Assembly: GCA_945610215.1 (NCBI GenBank)
Contig: CALYZR010000020.1
Span: forward strand, 1-7,907
DNA: 7,907 bases
Source: an uncultured Clostridium sp.
Lineage (GTDB): Bacteria; Bacillota; Clostridia; TANB77; CAG-508
Direction of reading: 5' to 3'
Shown piece by piece: positions 1 through 6,676 of the stretch (positions within the stretch are counted from its first letter, which is position 1; every line of letters starts with the position of its first letter). The notes under the pieces were generated by a model. It ran no database searches and had not been told where the DNA came from. It saw nothing but the letters and a program-made list of their open reading frames with translations. The position numbers were made by a program, and so were the translations under genes.

Positions 1-809
1 TCTTCTATTTCTTCTTTACTTAAAAAAGTTAATTTCTTTAAGTAGCTTATAATCATTGAATCTTCAAGGTTAATTAAGTATTGATATAACTCATAGCTAG
101 ATGTTTTGTTTTTGTCTAACCATAATGCATTTCCTTCTGTTTTTCCAAATTTAACACCATTTGAATCTGTAACTAATGGCATTACCATTCCATATGCTGT
201 TTTATCTGTTTTCTTTCTAATTAATTCAATTCCAGATGTTATATTTCCCCATTGGTCTGAACCTGCAACTTGAAGAACACAGTTCTTTGTTTCAAATAAA
301 TGTAAGAAGTCTAACGCCTGTAAAATCATATATGAAAATTCTGCATAAGTAATACCTGTTTCCATTCTTGATCTTACTTTATCTTTTGCTAGCATATATC
401 CGACATTAAAATATTTTCCATAATCTCTTAAAAAGTCTATAACATTTATATCTTTTGTCCAGTCGTAGTTATTTACAACTTCAAATCCAAATATTTCTTT
501 AGCCTGTTTTGTTAAACCTCTAATATTATGTTCAACCTCTTCTTTTGTAATCATAGGTCTTTCTGCTGTAGGTTTTGGATCTCCAATTAGTCCTGTTGCT
601 CCACCTACTAACAAAATTGGTTTATGTCCATATTTTGCAAGTCTTTTTGATATTAAAAATGATGAATAATGTCCAATATGCATACTATCTGCAGTTGGGT
701 CTGTTCCTATGTAAAATGTTAATTTTTCATTGTTTAATTTGTTAATTAATTCTTCATCACTAATATCTTGAATTAGTCCTCTCCATTTCAAATCTTCATA
801 CAAATTCAT
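1..809 (-). CDS. tyrS: Tyrosyl-tRNA synthetase, C-terminal part missing at window edge
   Basis: This class I aminoacyl-tRNA synthetase charges tRNA-Tyr with tyrosine in the cytoplasm. The reading frame gives 269 codons before running off the left edge; the family is usually a little over 400 residues, so the C-terminal tRNA-binding part lies outside. Visible motifs are FYIGTDPTADSMHIGH (HIGH at residues 44-47), VGGATGLIGDPK (68-79), the tyrosine-pocket stretch QVAGSDQWGN (180-189) and KFGKT (220-224), which is the TyrS form of the KMSKS loop. The ATG at 807-809 is preceded by AGGAGG (817-822 on the opposite strand) with 7 nt between. The gene is transcribed from its own promoter through a tyrosine T-box leader, independently of hicAB upstream. 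Identification is secure. Confidence 0.97.
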   Translation of the reverse strand, partial: MNLYEDLKWRGLIQDISDEELINKLNNEKLTFYIGTDPTADSMHIGHYSSFLISKRLAKYGHKPILLVGGATGLIGDPKPTAERPMITKEEVEHNIRGLTKQAKEIFGFEVVNNYDWTKDINVIDFLRDYGKYFNVGYMLAKDKVRSRMETGITYAEFSYMILQALDFLHLFETKNCVLQVAGSDQWGNITSGIELIRKKTDKTAYGMVMPLVTDSNGVKFGKTEGNALWLDKNKTSSYELYQYLINLEDSMIISYLKKLTFLSKEEIE

Positions 810-828
810 ATTTATTCCTCCTAAATCT

Positions 829-864
829 AAAAGTCCAACTCATCTTAAAGGACGAGTTGGACTT
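829..864 (-). terminator. T-box intrinsic terminator
   Basis: A perfect 11-bp stem (831-841 with 854-864) is followed on the minus strand by UUUU. The loop holds the CCUUU that the antiterminator needs, so the two structures exclude each other. It lies just before the tyrS ribosome-binding site. Confidence 0.92.
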
Positions 865-1052
865 CGTGGTACCACCTTTATTTACAATGTTTTGCATTGC
901 CTCAATTTTAGCTTATTCGTAGCTACACGTTAGTTACTATAAGAATTGTAATTCAAATTTTATATCCTAGTAATTTTCACCAACCATTACCTCTCTGTTA
1001 GTTACTATAAAATTCTACTGGGTCTCTTTTTAAAACATAACTAAATTAACTT
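829..1052 (-). promoter_or_regulatory. T-box riboswitch leader (tyrosine-specific) of tyrS
   Basis: The leader RNA senses uncharged tRNA-Tyr and allows read-through into tyrS. On the minus strand it shows a Stem I base (1011-1016 pairing with 942-947), an AGUA S-turn element (1003-1006) opposite GAA (952-954), and the specifier codon UAC at 950-948. The specifier sits directly 5' of the base stem, followed by a purine, as in known T-boxes. There is an AGAGAG element near 991-997 and a distal hairpin 970-974/986-990. A Stem III hairpin CAATG/CATTG (885-899) is followed by the T-box sequence AAGGTGGTACCACG (865-878). The antiterminator pairs 875-879 with 847-851 and competes with the terminator at 829-864. 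UAC agrees with the downstream gene. Confidence 0.95.
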
Positions 1053-1058
1053 GCAAAT

Positions 1059-1087
1059 ATTCTAGCACTTAAAAAAAGTATTGTCAA
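1059..1087 (-). promoter_or_regulatory. tyrS T-box promoter
   Basis: On the minus strand, a perfect -35 TTGACA (1082-1087) is followed by a 17-bp spacer and -10 TAGAAT (1059-1064). Predicted transcription start is near 1052, leaving a leader of about 240 nt that contains the whole T-box. It sits about 70 bp beyond the hicB stop. Confidence 0.88.
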
Positions 1088-1158
1088 TATATGCAAGTAC
1101 AATTTTCTATTCAAATTCTTTTATTTGTAAGATAGAGTCTCCGTTTCCAGTTAGCATT

Positions 1159-1509
1159 CTAATTTGTTTTTATAGTTTTTAGTTGATTTATTATTGCTCT
1201 TTCTACTAATTGGTTTAAAGATATATTGTTCCTTTTGGCGACTATTGCAGCTTCTCTATGTAGTTCTGGTTTTATTCTTACGTTAAAAGAACCTTTATAT
1301 TGTTTTTCTGGCTCTTCATTTCTTTTTTTGCATAGTTCTAAATAACTATCTATCGCATTTTTAAAATCTTCTTTTAGTTCTTTTACTGAATTTCCTTCAA
1401 AAAGAATTGTATCTTTTTTTAGTCCTTCTACTTTTCCACAAAAGCACTTGTCTTCATCACTGTATTTTATTTCTGCCCAATATTCTTTGTATTTCATAAT
1501 ATTATCCAT
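1159..1509 (-). CDS. hicB: HicB-family antitoxin with ribbon-helix-helix C-terminus
   Basis: The 116-residue product is the antitoxin partner of HicA. It should bind and neutralise the toxin and repress the operon. The N-terminal half (about 5-62) has the HicB degenerate RNase H-like pattern: KYKEYWAEIKYSDED, then GKVEGL, then an FEGNSVKELKEDFKNAIDSYL helix. The C-terminal part (about 72-112, starting KGSFNVRIKPELHREAA and continuing with ISLNQLVERAI) looks like an Arc/MetJ-type ribbon-helix-helix DNA-binding domain. The start at 1509 is preferred over a second Met at residue 5 because GGAGG (1519-1523) lies 9 nt upstream of it. The start codon overlaps the last 8 nt of hicA, implying translational coupling. 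No clear terminator follows before the tyrS promoter. Confidence 0.92.
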   Translation of the reverse strand: MDNIMKYKEYWAEIKYSDEDKCFCGKVEGLKKDTILFEGNSVKELKEDFKNAIDSYLELCKKRNEEPEKQYKGSFNVRIKPELHREAAIVAKRNNISLNQLVERAIINQLKTIKTN

Positions 1510-1768
1510 TACTTTCTTCCTCCAATTCTCTTACTATTTTTAAAACACTTTCTATAACATATTGTTTTATTATATTACTTGGATGTGGTTTATGTATTAA
1601 TAACTTTATCTTTTTTTCTTCATGTAAAAATTCAACCCTTGATCCAGATGTTTTTCCTTTACTTACTTCTTTAAAATTCAAATTAATTAATAGTGTTTCT
1701 AATTCAGTATATGTAAAATCTTTTGGTTTTTGTTTTATTCTTTGTAATAGTTTTTCTTTCTTACTCAT
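1502..1768 (-). CDS. hicA: HicA-family mRNA interferase toxin
   Basis: The small basic 88-residue protein has the HicA double-stranded-RNA-binding-like fold pattern. Members of the family cleave mRNA independently of the ribosome and are held inactive by HicB. The match rests on KDFTYTELETLLINLNFKEVS, then GKTSGSRVEF, then LLIHKPHPSNIIKQY, and on the gene pair. The usual GSH motif reads GSR here (residues 42-44). Histidines are found instead at 59 and 62 in HKPHP, a form I associate with a Firmicutes subfamily, so activity is plausible but the catalytic histidine is inferred. AGGAG (1777-1781) lies 8 nt before ATG. It is the first gene of a two-gene operon with the toxin upstream, as is usual for hicAB. 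Confidence 0.91.
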   Translation of the reverse strand: MSKKEKLLQRIKQKPKDFTYTELETLLINLNFKEVSKGKTSGSRVEFLHEEKKIKLLIHKPHPSNIIKQYVIESVLKIVRELEEESNG

Positions 1769-1770
1769 AT

Positions 1771-1799
1771 ATTATACTCCTATATTTTTATTTTTGCAA
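1771..1799 (-). promoter_or_regulatory. Possible second hicAB promoter giving hicB only
   Basis: On the minus strand TTGCAA (1794-1799) is separated by exactly 17 bp from a perfect TATAAT (1771-1776). The -10 lies between the hicA Shine-Dalgarno and its ATG, so transcription would begin about at 1765-1762, inside the hicA start region. Such an RNA would lack the hicA ribosome-binding site and start codon but keep hicB with its own GGAGG. The -35 overlaps the edge of the palindrome at 1795-1814. In an AT-rich genome a chance TATAAT is possible. Confidence 0.4.
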
Positions 1800-1814
1800 C
1801 TATTGTTAGTTGCA
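1795..1814. promoter_or_regulatory. Perfect palindromic operator candidate for HicB
   Basis: The inverted repeat TGCAACTA-TTGT-TAGTTGCA has 8-bp perfect arms. It covers the -10 of the distal hicAB promoter and touches the -35 of the proximal one. Position and symmetry suit a dimeric ribbon-helix-helix repressor such as HicB. Confidence 0.62.
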
Positions 1815-1827
1815 TTTTTTGTGTCAA
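1799..1827 (-). promoter_or_regulatory. Main hicAB promoter (distal)
   Basis: On the minus strand there is a perfect -35 TTGACA (1822-1827), a 17-bp spacer and -10 AATAGT (1799-1804, 4 of 6 consensus). Predicted start is near 1792, upstream of the hicA Shine-Dalgarno, so this transcript would express both proteins. The -10 lies inside one inverted repeat and the -35 inside another, which fits tight autorepression by the HicAB complex. Confidence 0.68.
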
Positions 1828-1849
1828 AATTTTCTTCATGCTTTGACAC
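1821..1849. promoter_or_regulatory. Second inverted repeat at the hicAB -35
   Basis: GTGTCAAA (1821-1828) and TTTGACAC (1842-1849) are perfect 8-bp arms separated by 13 bp. The left arm contains the minus-strand -35 of hicAB. The sequence differs from the 1795-1814 palindrome, so it could bind a different regulator or be a second HicB site; this is inference. Confidence 0.45.
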
Positions 1850-2000
1850 CTTAATTTTTTATACTATTTTGCTTTTATTGGAAATTTTTTGGAAAGAACT
1901 TTCCGTGAATTTTTAGATTTTGTAAATTATCATCTTGTATTTATATTATTCTACATTTTACATTTTTTCCCTTGTTTTGTAAGATAAATTGGAATTTGTA

Positions 2001-2055
2001 TGAGCGATTCCTGCGATGCATTGCGGGTCGCCCAGGAGTGCGACCCCTACAACGT
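2001..2055. repeat. GC-rich REP-like intergenic element
   Basis: About 63% of the bases here are G or C, counted by eye, in an otherwise strongly AT-rich window. The element holds a perfect 7-bp hairpin GGGTCGC (2025-2031) / GCGACCC (2040-2046), a near-palindrome GCGATGCATTGC (2013-2024), and an outer GCGA/TCGC pairing. The minus strand begins TTGTAGGGGTCGC, resembling the TGTAGGGGCG-type repeats dispersed in many Firmicutes genomes (from memory). Only one copy is in the window, so its repeat nature is inferred. Confidence 0.55.
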
Positions 2056-2072
2056 TTGCAATATGCTTTCCC

Positions 2073-2098
2073 AAAAAATTAAAATTTATCAAAATTTT
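2073..2098 (-). terminator. Weak AU-only terminator candidate after the ABC-PBP transcript
   Basis: On the minus strand AAAATTT-TGAT-AAATTTT (2081-2098) is followed by AA and six U (2073-2078). It is correctly placed 20 nt after the PBP fragment stop but has no GC pair, so efficiency is doubtful. The GC-rich hairpin at 2025-2046 further on could assist. Confidence 0.28.
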
Positions 2099-2118
2099 CG
2101 ATTTCTGTCCGCATAATC

Positions 2119-2538
2119 TTACTCAAACAATGTTCTTATTATTTTCTTTAAGTATCTGCTTCCTCCGTTTGATCCTCCGTCTTCTACCATGCTTACTATT
2201 AGCATTGATTTGTCTACTTCTTCATCTACTGTAAAGCAGTTGAACCATCCTAATGTTTTTCCTTTTTCTTCTTTTGATGCTTTAAGCTCTGCTGTTCCTG
2301 TTTTTCCTGCTAGTTTTACTCCATTTACTTTTAAATCATGTGCTGTTCCTGTTGGGATTTCTACTACTTGTATTAGATCCTCTTTTATTATATTTGCTGA
2401 TTCTGTCGAAAAAGCATTTTTTACTAAATATTCTTTTTCTCTATTTTCTTTGTATTCTATATATGGTTTTACCATATTTCCTTCGTTTACAAATGCAGAA
2501 TATATTGATGCCATATGTATTGGGTTCACTTCAGGCAT
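2119..2538 (-). pseudogene. C-terminal remnant of a penicillin-binding protein transpeptidase domain
   Basis: The 139-residue frame matches the last part of class B PBP transpeptidase domains of the PBP2/MecA type. VNPIHMASIYSAFVNEGNMVKPY corresponds to the helix after the usual GYGQGE motif. AGKTGTAEL (77-85) contains the KTG active-site triad (79-81), and GWFNCF follows as in PBPs. The upstream domain carrying the catalytic SxxK serine and the SxN motif is absent, so it cannot act as a transpeptidase. Homology begins at about residue 4, immediately after the ABC transporter gene. The ATG is 12 nt beyond that gene's TAG and in the same frame, with only a weak purine-rich AAAAAGAG as ribosome-binding site. 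The frame remains open without internal stops, so truncation looks recent or the fragment is still expressed. A gene remnant is the best reading; an assembly join is the alternative. Confidence 0.8.
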
Positions 2539-2550
2539 AGCTCTTTTTCT

Positions 2551-4377
2551 CTATTCCTCTTCATCAAATTGACTATTATATAAGTCTGCATAAAATCCAT
2601 TTTTTGAAAGTAATTCTTCATGTGTTCCTTGTTCTACTATATCTCCATGATTCATTACTAATATTAAATCTGCATTTTTTATTGTTGATAATCTATGTGC
2701 AATTATAAAACTTGTTCTTCCTTTCATTAAATTATCCATTGCTGATTGTATTTGTATTTCTGTTCTTGTATCTATTGAACTTGTTGCTTCATCTAATATT
2801 AGTATTTTTGGATTTGCAAGTATTACTCTTGCAATTGTTAGTAATTGTTTTTGTCCTGCTGATACATTGCTTGATTCTTCATTTAATACTGAATTATATC
2901 CGTTTGGGAGTGTTTTTATAAAGTGATGTACATGTGCTGCTTTTGCCGCTTCTATAACTTCACTGTCACTTGCTTCTGGTTTTCCATATTTAATGTTTTC
3001 TTTAACAGTTCCTCCAAATAGCCATGTATCTTGAAGTACCATTCCAAACATTTTTCTTAGTTCTCCACGTTTAAAGTCTTTTATGTTATTGCCATCTACT
3101 AAAATCTCTCCACTATTTACATCATAAAATCTCATAAGTAGTTTTACCATAGTTGTTTTACCTACTCCTGTTGGTCCAACTATTGCAATTTTTTGTCCTT
3201 CTTTAACATTTGCATTAAAGTCTTTTATTATTATTTTATCTTCGTTATAACCAAATTTAACATTTTTGAATTCTACGTTTCCTTTTAGTTTGCTTGTGTC
3301 TATTCCTTTATCGTTCTCCTCTACTTCTTCTGGCTCTTCTAAAAATTCAAATACTCTTTCTGCCGCTGCAACCATAGATTGTAGCATTCCAGATACTTGT
3401 GCAATTTGCATTATTGGTTGTGTAAATTGCTTATTGTATTGTATAAAGCTTTGTATATTACCAACTGTAATTTTCCCTTGTACTGCTAAATATCCACCCA
3501 AAACTGCTACTACAACATAACCAACATTTCCAATAAAATTCATTACTGGATGCATCAATCCAGATAAAAATTGTGATTTCCATCCAGATGAATATAGCTC
3601 TTTATTTGCTTTTTCGAATTTTTCTATTTCTTGCTGTTCTCCATTAAAAGCTTTTACAATTGTATGTCCTCCATAAATTTCTTCTACTTGACCATTTACG
3701 TGTCCTAAATATGCTTGTTGTTTTTGAAAATATTTTTGTGATTTTGCTACAATTTTTCTAACTATAACTGCTGATATTGGTAGTATTATAAATGATGCTA
3801 TTGTCATTGTTACACTAATAGATAACATCATTATAATTATTCCTATTATTGTACATATTGAAGTGATTATTTGTGTAATACTTTGGTTAAGGTTTTGAGA
3901 AAGTGTATCAATATCATTTGTTATTATAGATAATACTTCTCCATTTGTTTTTTTATCAAAGTATTTCATTGGAAGTTTATTTATTTTCTGTACTAAGTCA
4001 TTTCTTATTTTGTATGTTAATTTTTGTGCAACAGACGTCATTGTAAATCCTTGTATTAGAGAAAACAATGCACTAATTACGTATACTCCTAAAAGTGTTA
4101 GTAAAATTTTTAAAATCTTTGAATAGTCTATTCCACTTCCACCAGATATTTTGCTTATAATTCCATTAAATATTTCTGTTGTGGCATTTCCTAATATTTT
4201 AGGTCCAACTATAGAAAAAATTGTACTTCCTATTGCAAAAATTATTACTATTATTATTGCTAATTTATATTTTGATAAATAATTATTTATTAATTTTTTA
4301 GTTGTTGCTTTAAAATTTTTAGGTTTTGTTTGTATGTCCATTCCTGGTCTTCCTGGTCCTCCCATTGGTCCTGGCAT
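2551..4377 (-). CDS. ABC exporter half-transporter, catalytic-site subunit
   Basis: The 608-residue fused membrane/ATPase protein of the multidrug/lipid exporter type forms a pump with the product upstream. A Pro/Gly/Met-rich cytoplasmic tail (1-13, MPGPMGGPGRPGM) precedes a six-helix membrane domain (about 38-330). The nucleotide-binding domain starts near 368: Walker A GPTGVGKTT (401-409), Q-loop Q449, signature VSAGQ (505-509), Walker B ILILDE with catalytic Glu530, D-loop SSID, and H-loop His561. Walker B and H-loop are canonical, while the signature has Ala instead of the first Gly. ATG overlaps the stop of the upstream gene by one base (TAATG) and has a strong AGGAGGTGAT 9 nt away, so the two are translationally coupled. 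Substrate is unknown; a peptide, drug or lipid is possible. Confidence 0.93.
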   Translation of the reverse strand: MPGPMGGPGRPGMDIQTKPKNFKATTKKLINNYLSKYKLAIIIVIIFAIGSTIFSIVGPKILGNATTEIFNGIISKISGGSGIDYSKILKILLTLLGVYVISALFSLIQGFTMTSVAQKLTYKIRNDLVQKINKLPMKYFDKKTNGEVLSIITNDIDTLSQNLNQSITQIITSICTIIGIIIMMLSISVTMTIASFIILPISAVIVRKIVAKSQKYFQKQQAYLGHVNGQVEEIYGGHTIVKAFNGEQQEIEKFEKANKELYSSGWKSQFLSGLMHPVMNFIGNVGYVVVAVLGGYLAVQGKITVGNIQSFIQYNKQFTQPIMQIAQVSGMLQSMVAAAERVFEFLEEPEEVEENDKGIDTSKLKGNVEFKNVKFGYNEDKIIIKDFNANVKEGQKIAIVGPTGVGKTTMVKLLMRFYDVNSGEILVDGNNIKDFKRGELRKMFGMVLQDTWLFGGTVKENIKYGKPEASDSEVIEAAKAAHVHHFIKTLPNGYNSVLNEESSNVSAGQKQLLTIARVILANPKILILDEATSSIDTRTEIQIQSAMDNLMKGRTSFIIAHRLSTIKNADLILVMNHGDIVEQGTHEELLSKNGFYADLYNSQFDEEE

Positions 4378-6641
4378 TATCTATCACCTCCTGCATCTTC
4401 TAGCTCTTCTTTAGATAATTGTGACATTGCTATTTCCTTATATTGTTCGCAGTTATTCATAAGTTCTTTGTGTTTACCTTTTCCTACAATTTTTCCTTCT
4501 TCTAATACTATTATTTGGTCTGCATTTAAAATTGTACTAATTCTTTGTGCAACTATAATTACTGTCTTTCCAATTGTTTGTTTTGCAAGTTCTTCTCTTA
4601 ATTTACTATCTGTTTTAAAATCTAATGCAGAAAAGCTGTCATCAAATACTATAATTTCTGGATCTATTGCTATTGCTCTTGCTATTGATAAACGTTGTTT
4701 TTGTCCACCAGATACATTGTTTCCTCCCTGTGCAATTTCCGACTTATATTTTTTTTCTTTTGTTTCTATAAATTCTGTTGCTTGCGCAATTTTAGCTGCT
4801 TTTATCATTTGTTCATCAGACATATTTGGATTTCCATATTTTATATTTGATTCTATTGTTCCAGAAAATAGCATACCTTTTTGTGGTACAAATCCAATTC
4901 TTTTTCTTAATTCTTTTTGTGGTACATCTTTTATATTAACTCCATCTATTAATAACTCTCCTCCTGTTACATCATAAAAACGAGGTATTAAGTTAACAAC
5001 TGTAGATTTTCCACTTCCTGTACTACCAATTATTGCTGTTGTTTCACCTGGTTTTGCTACAAAGTTTATATCTTCTAGTATTTCTGTATCTGCATCTGGA
5101 TATCTAAAAGAAACATTTTTAAATTCTACATATCCCTTTTTATCTTCTATAAAATCTTTTGTTTCTGGTTTATCTTTTATTGAAGGTTCAGTTTCTAATA
5201 CATCATTAATACGTTTTGCAGAAACAGATGCCCTTGGTAGCATTATTGATATCATAGATATAAATAAGAATGATATTACAATTTGCATTGTATACTGAAT
5301 AAATGCCATCATATCTCCTACTTGCATTATTCCTTCATCTACTTTATGACCTCCTACCCATATAATTAAAAGCATTATACTATTCATAATAAACATTAAA
5401 GTAGGCATCATTATACTCATTGCTCTATTTACAAATATATTTGCCTTCATAAAGTCTTTATTAGCATTATCAAATCTTTTTTCTTCTCTTTTCTCTGTAT
5501 TAAATGCTCTTATTACTGGAAGACCTGTTAATATTTCTCTAGAAACAAGATTCAATTTATCTATTAAATCTTGTAATTTTTTGAATTTTGGCATTGCAAT
5601 TATAAATAGTGTTAGGATAATAAATAGTATCGCTCCTATTGCCACTCCTATTATCCATGCCATAGAGTTATTACTACGTGCTAAAACTTTTGTAAAGCCT
5701 CCTATACCAATAATTGGTGCATAAATCACTGTTCTAAATAGCATTGTAAGTAACATTTGTATTTGTTGTATGTCGTTTGTACTACGTGTAATTAATGATG
5801 CAGTAGAAAATTCATTGAATTCTTTTCTTGTAAATTGTAATACCTTTTTGAAAACCTTATCTCTTAAAGTTCTTCCAAGGTTTGCTGCAACTCTTGACGA
5901 TAATAGCATTATTATTACTGCTGCCACCATACTAATTAATGCTATTCCAATCATTTGAAGTCCTGTTAAAATAATATATCTGTTTTGTATATTTTCTGTA
6001 TTCACACCTATTTCTTTGTATTCTTGTTTAGTTGCCTGAACAGTTGCTTGGTCTACCATTATTCCTAACTTTTCGTCTATTTGTTTATTTACTTCTGAAA
6101 TTAAATTTTCTCTTTGCTCGTTCGGCATGTTTTTAATTAAATCTATTAATGATATTTGTGACATCATTTGTTTTTGTTCATCTGGCATATTTGAAAGCAT
6201 TTGTTCCTTCATTTCTCTTGCCATTTCTTCATTTTGTGTAAAGTATAATGTCATAAATGGTTTTGTAATCAGCTCATCTAATTTTTCTTTTTGTTCTTTA
6301 TTTAGTTTGTTTATTTTATATATATCTTGATTCTCTAGCTCTGGATAATCTTTTTGTAATTTATTATATTCTTCTTCAGATAAATTATTTTTAGATATTA
6401 AAGTATAGTTGCTTAATATTTCTTCATCTTTATCTGTAAATATTAGTAAATTGTCCATTTGTGATTTTCTAATTACCTCTGGTGCAACATATTCAATACC
6501 ACCTGCTTGAATACCTATGTTTACTATTTTAGATGTATAGTCTGGAAGTGTTAAATCTGTCCACGCTTGTAAGCATAATAATAATATAATTATTAATACA
6601 GACACCCAATTTTTCTTTAAGTTTTTTAATATTTTAAACAT
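4377..6641 (-). CDS. ABC exporter half-transporter with large extracytoplasmic domain and degenerate ATP site
   Basis: The 754-residue product is the first gene of the exporter operon. TM1 (about 12-30) is followed by an insertion of about 190 residues (31-220), charged and probably helical, before TM2 (222-247). By the usual topology of these exporters this part lies outside the cell. Further helices lie near 299-318, 328-350, 409-430 and 448-468. The nucleotide-binding domain (from about 504) has Walker A GSTGSGKST (539-547), Q-loop Q587, signature VSGGQ (643-647) and Walker B IIVFDD. The catalytic Glu is replaced by Asp668, and the H-loop His by Gln699 (AQRIST). These are marks of the non-catalytic half of heterodimeric exporters such as TM287/288 or BmrCD. 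AGGAGG lies 5 nt before ATG. Typical half-transporters have about 580-600 residues; the excess is the insertion. Confidence 0.93.
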   Translation of the reverse strand: MFKILKNLKKNWVSVLIIILLLCLQAWTDLTLPDYTSKIVNIGIQAGGIEYVAPEVIRKSQMDNLLIFTDKDEEILSNYTLISKNNLSEEEYNKLQKDYPELENQDIYKINKLNKEQKEKLDELITKPFMTLYFTQNEEMAREMKEQMLSNMPDEQKQMMSQISLIDLIKNMPNEQRENLISEVNKQIDEKLGIMVDQATVQATKQEYKEIGVNTENIQNRYIILTGLQMIGIALISMVAAVIIMLLSSRVAANLGRTLRDKVFKKVLQFTRKEFNEFSTASLITRSTNDIQQIQMLLTMLFRTVIYAPIIGIGGFTKVLARSNNSMAWIIGVAIGAILFIILTLFIIAMPKFKKLQDLIDKLNLVSREILTGLPVIRAFNTEKREEKRFDNANKDFMKANIFVNRAMSIMMPTLMFIMNSIMLLIIWVGGHKVDEGIMQVGDMMAFIQYTMQIVISFLFISMISIMLPRASVSAKRINDVLETEPSIKDKPETKDFIEDKKGYVEFKNVSFRYPDADTEILEDINFVAKPGETTAIIGSTGSGKSTVVNLIPRFYDVTGGELLIDGVNIKDVPQKELRKRIGFVPQKGMLFSGTIESNIKYGNPNMSDEQMIKAAKIAQATEFIETKEKKYKSEIAQGGNNVSGGQKQRLSIARAIAIDPEIIVFDDSFSALDFKTDSKLREELAKQTIGKTVIIVAQRISTILNADQIIVLEEGKIVGKGKHKELMNNCEQYKEIAMSQLSKEELEDAGGDR

Positions 6642-6676
6642 CTGTTCCTCCTTTTTGTATATACTAATATATGAAT

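Larger units (their letters stand above)
1850..2118. other. Gene-free region between hicAB and the PBP fragment
   Basis: No credible gene is seen on either strand. Contents are AT-rich sequence; a short inverted repeat GGAAAG-AA-CTTTCC (1891-1904) of unknown role; a GC-rich hairpin element at about 2001-2055; and a weak AU-only hairpin with a U-run on the minus strand (2073-2098). Confidence 0.6.

Noticed and set aside
1843..1870. Plus-strand promoter starting from TTGACA
   Set aside because: The only -10 at suitable distance is TATTTT at 16 bp, and no gene follows on this strand. TTGACA here is simply one arm of the inverted repeat.
1891..1904. GGAAAG-AA-CTTTCC as a terminator
   Set aside because: The stem is short with a tiny loop and has no U-run directly after it on either strand.
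2016..2572. Plus-strand open frames opposite the PBP fragment
   Set aside because: The minus-strand frame has clear PBP motifs. The plus frames are low-complexity hydrophobic/serine shadows without ribosome-binding sites.
4330..4977. A 215-codon plus-strand open frame
   Set aside because: It is antisense to the ends of both ABC genes, Ser/Cys/Ile-rich in the way of a reverse-frame shadow, and matches no known family.
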